From an uncultured Fidelibacterota bacterium (GTDB lineage Bacteria > Fidelibacterota > Marinisomatia > Marinisomatales > UBA1611), in NCBI GenBank assembly GCA_937893835.1, contig CALCSS010000236.1:1-14971 (forward strand): a stretch of DNA of 14,971 nucleotides, read 5' to 3'. A program made the position numbers and the translations under genes. The notes under the pieces were generated by a model that saw only the letters and a list, made by a program, of their open reading frames with translations, had not been told where the DNA came from and did not search any database. How positions within the stretch are numbered: position 1 is the first letter of the stretch; each line of letters opens with the position of its first letter. Positions 13,614-14,971 of this stretch are shown piece after piece.

Positions 13614-14629
13614 TCGAGCACGATCTTGCCGCAGTCGCCTGTTTCCATAATATTGAAGGCATCCTCAAATTGATCGATGGGTAATCTGTGAGTTAGCACA
13701 TTAGATACATCTAGACCGCTTCTTAGCATTTGTGCCATTTTATACCACGTCTCATACATCTCTCTGCCATATATGCCCTTTATCTTTAAACCCTTGAAAA
13801 TGATGTTATCCCAATTTATCATTGTAGAATCTGGCAGGAGTCCTAAGAGTGCAATTTTTCCTCCGTGATACATATGCTCAAGCATCGTACTGAATGCTTC
13901 CGGGTTGCCAGACATCTCCAAACCAACATCAAAGCCGCTTGTCATTCCTAATTCAGAATAATATTCATGGATTGAATTATTTAAGACGTTGATCGTTTTG
14001 GTCGCGCCCATTTTTTTTGCCAAATTCAATCGATATTCATTTACATCTGTTATGACCACATTCCGAGCACCAACAAAATTGCATATTGCAACTGACATTA
14101 GTCCAATGGGTCCTGCGCCAGTTATCAAAACATCTTCCCCTACCATTTCATAACTAAGAGATGTATGAACGGCATTCCCAAATGGGTCAAAAAATGCGGC
14201 AATTTCAGATGGGATATCATCATGTATGGGCCAGATATTTGACTCTGGTATGACGAGATATTCTGCAAAAGCTCCATCTCGTTGAATACCTATACCATTG
14301 GTATCATGACATAAATGTCTTTTCCCTGCCCTACAATTTCTGCAATATCCACAAGTTATATGTCCCTCACCGGAAACGCGTTGACCAGGTACATAATGTG
14401 TGACTCCTGGTCCTATTTCTTCAACAATCCCACAGAACTCGTGCCCAATGGTCAAAGGCAACTTTAAAGTTCTTTGCGCCCATTCGTCCCATTTGAATAT
14501 ATGGTGGTCGGTACCACATATTGCTGTATGTGTGATCCTTATCTTTACATCATTTGTATTGCATTCAGGCTCAGTGACATCCTCCATCCAAATACCGTGT
14601 TCATGAGAATTTTTTACTAGTGCTTTCAT
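13607..14629 (-). CDS. tdh: L-threonine 3-dehydrogenase
   Basis: The zinc-dependent, NAD-linked medium-chain dehydrogenase oxidises threonine to 2-amino-3-ketobutyrate, the substrate of Kbl. All expected residues sit at the positions known from E. coli Tdh: catalytic-zinc C38, H63 and E64 (GHEFCG), and structural-zinc C93, C96, C99 and C107 (HITCGYCRNC...HLC). The nucleotide-binding loop is ITGAGPIGLMS (about 169-179), followed by VVITDVNEYRL. Length is 340 residues. It is the first gene of the tdh-kbl pair, transcribed leftward. Its start is 141 bases from the divergent parA start; a low-quality TTGATA-18-TGCAAT pair lies in that gap on the minus strand. Confidence 0.98.
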   Translation of the reverse strand: MKALVKNSHEHGIWMEDVTEPECNTNDVKIRITHTAICGTDHHIFKWDEWAQRTLKLPLTIGHEFCGIVEEIGPGVTHYVPGQRVSGEGHITCGYCRNCRAGKRHLCHDTNGIGIQRDGAFAEYLVIPESNIWPIHDDIPSEIAAFFDPFGNAVHTSLSYEMVGEDVLITGAGPIGLMSVAICNFVGARNVVITDVNEYRLNLAKKMGATKTINVLNNSIHEYYSELGMTSGFDVGLEMSGNPEAFSTMLEHMYHGGKIALLGLLPDSTMINWDNIIFKGLKIKGIYGREMYETWYKMAQMLRSGLDVSNVLTHRLPIDQFEDAFNIMETGDCGKIVLEW

Positions 14630-14706
14630 AAATTATTTATTAATTCTTATTATTATTCATTACCTGAAGTTAATGAAATTTTAATTGCATTTAATTTCTT
14701 AATCTT

Positions 14707-14735
14707 TTATCAAGGGCATTGAACAAAGGTATGAT
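14707..14735 (+). promoter_or_regulatory. Possible parA promoter in the tdh/parA divergent gap
   Basis: TTATCA (14707-14712) and TATGAT (14730-14735) are 17 bases apart and 35 bases before the parA ATG. The gap 14630-14770 is AT-rich and contains no gene. The -35 overlaps a possible leftward TTGATA, so tdh and parA promoters may share sequence. Confidence 0.4.
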
Positions 14736-14770
14736 AAATTTTGCCCCCTAATTTTATGGTTTTAAAATAA

Positions 14771-14971
14771 ATGTCAAAAATATTAGCATTTACAAATCAA
14801 AAAGGTGGAGTAGGAAAAACAACCTCTGCCGTCAATGTGGCTTTGAGCTTGGCCGTTTCTGAAGTGAAAACTCTATTGATCGATCTCGATCCCCAATCAA
14901 ATGCTACGACAGGTCTCGCAGAACTATTTGAGGATATAAATGGAAATACATATGATATTATGCTAAAGGGT
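14771..14971 (+). CDS. parA: ParA/Soj-type partition ATPase, N-terminal part (runs off the window)
   Basis: The ATG at 14771 opens a frame that stays open to the window end (67 residues seen). It begins MSKILAFTNQKGGVGKTTSAVN with the deviant Walker A motif KGGVGKTT (residues 11-18). LLIDLDPQSNATTGL (39-53) carries the Walker A' aspartates used by ParA/MinD ATPases. Chromosomal ParA (Soj) moves the ParB-parS complex during segregation and is usually followed by parB, which would lie beyond the right edge. The N-terminus lacks the extended helix-turn-helix of plasmid P1-type ParA, so a chromosomal Soj is more likely. No Shine-Dalgarno sequence precedes it. Confidence 0.93.
   Translation, partial: MSKILAFTNQKGGVGKTTSAVNVALSLAVSEVKTLLIDLDPQSNATTGLAELFEDINGNTYDIMLKG

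Overview
The window looks like ordinary chromosome from an AT-rich, Gram-negative bacterium. Outer-membrane and export genes (an Omp85-family barrel, SecD/SecF, lipoproteins, an FKBP lipoprotein) imply two membranes. The mix of weak and strong ribosome binding sites, the acidic insertion in SecD and the protein styles suggest the FCB side of the tree, possibly Candidatus Marinimicrobia (SAR406). That placement is a guess from style, not a measured phylogeny. No phage, transposon, CRISPR array or conjugative module is visible.

Left part (1-4550). The window opens inside a gene missed by start-codon-based calling: the C-terminus of a very cysteine-rich protein made of 17-residue C-x3-C-x3-CC units, closed by a terminator. 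Next is a plus-strand run: two tiny coupled membrane peptides, a class I methyltransferase, an exported MsrB and a cold-shock protein. Facing it is a minus-strand run of tightly packed genes: a metallo-beta-lactamase-fold hydrolase, a small lipoprotein and an alpha/beta-hydrolase esterase. A small membrane protein and an FKBP-type prolyl isomerase lipoprotein follow on the plus strand.

Middle (4550-7470). Directly after the FKBP gene lies a short reading frame that resembles the last strands of a TonB-dependent receptor, probably a gene fossil. Then come tRNA-Arg(UCU) on the minus strand and a strongly equipped small gene (TTGACA promoter, GGAGG site, strong terminator) for a 75-residue protein of two 39-residue-spaced repeats. 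An unknown exported protein and a compact Omp85 barrel with room for one POTRA domain follow, three bases apart, and probably work together at the outer membrane.

Right part (7478-14971). Minus-strand genes are, in transcription order, tdh-kbl (threonine to glycine via 2-amino-3-ketobutyrate), secD-secF (Sec translocon accessory), then an EamA transporter, ogt (O6-alkylguanine repair) and a DUF502 membrane protein. The secF terminator ends exactly at the EamA start codon, so the three downstream genes depend on read-through or an unseen promoter. Divergent from tdh, a ParA/Soj-type partition ATPase starts and runs off the right edge.

The items most worth a second look are the cysteine repeat protein, the 75-residue repeat protein, the exported protein/Omp85 pair and the receptor fossil. 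I did not find a clear new multi-gene system; the exported protein/Omp85 pair is the closest candidate.
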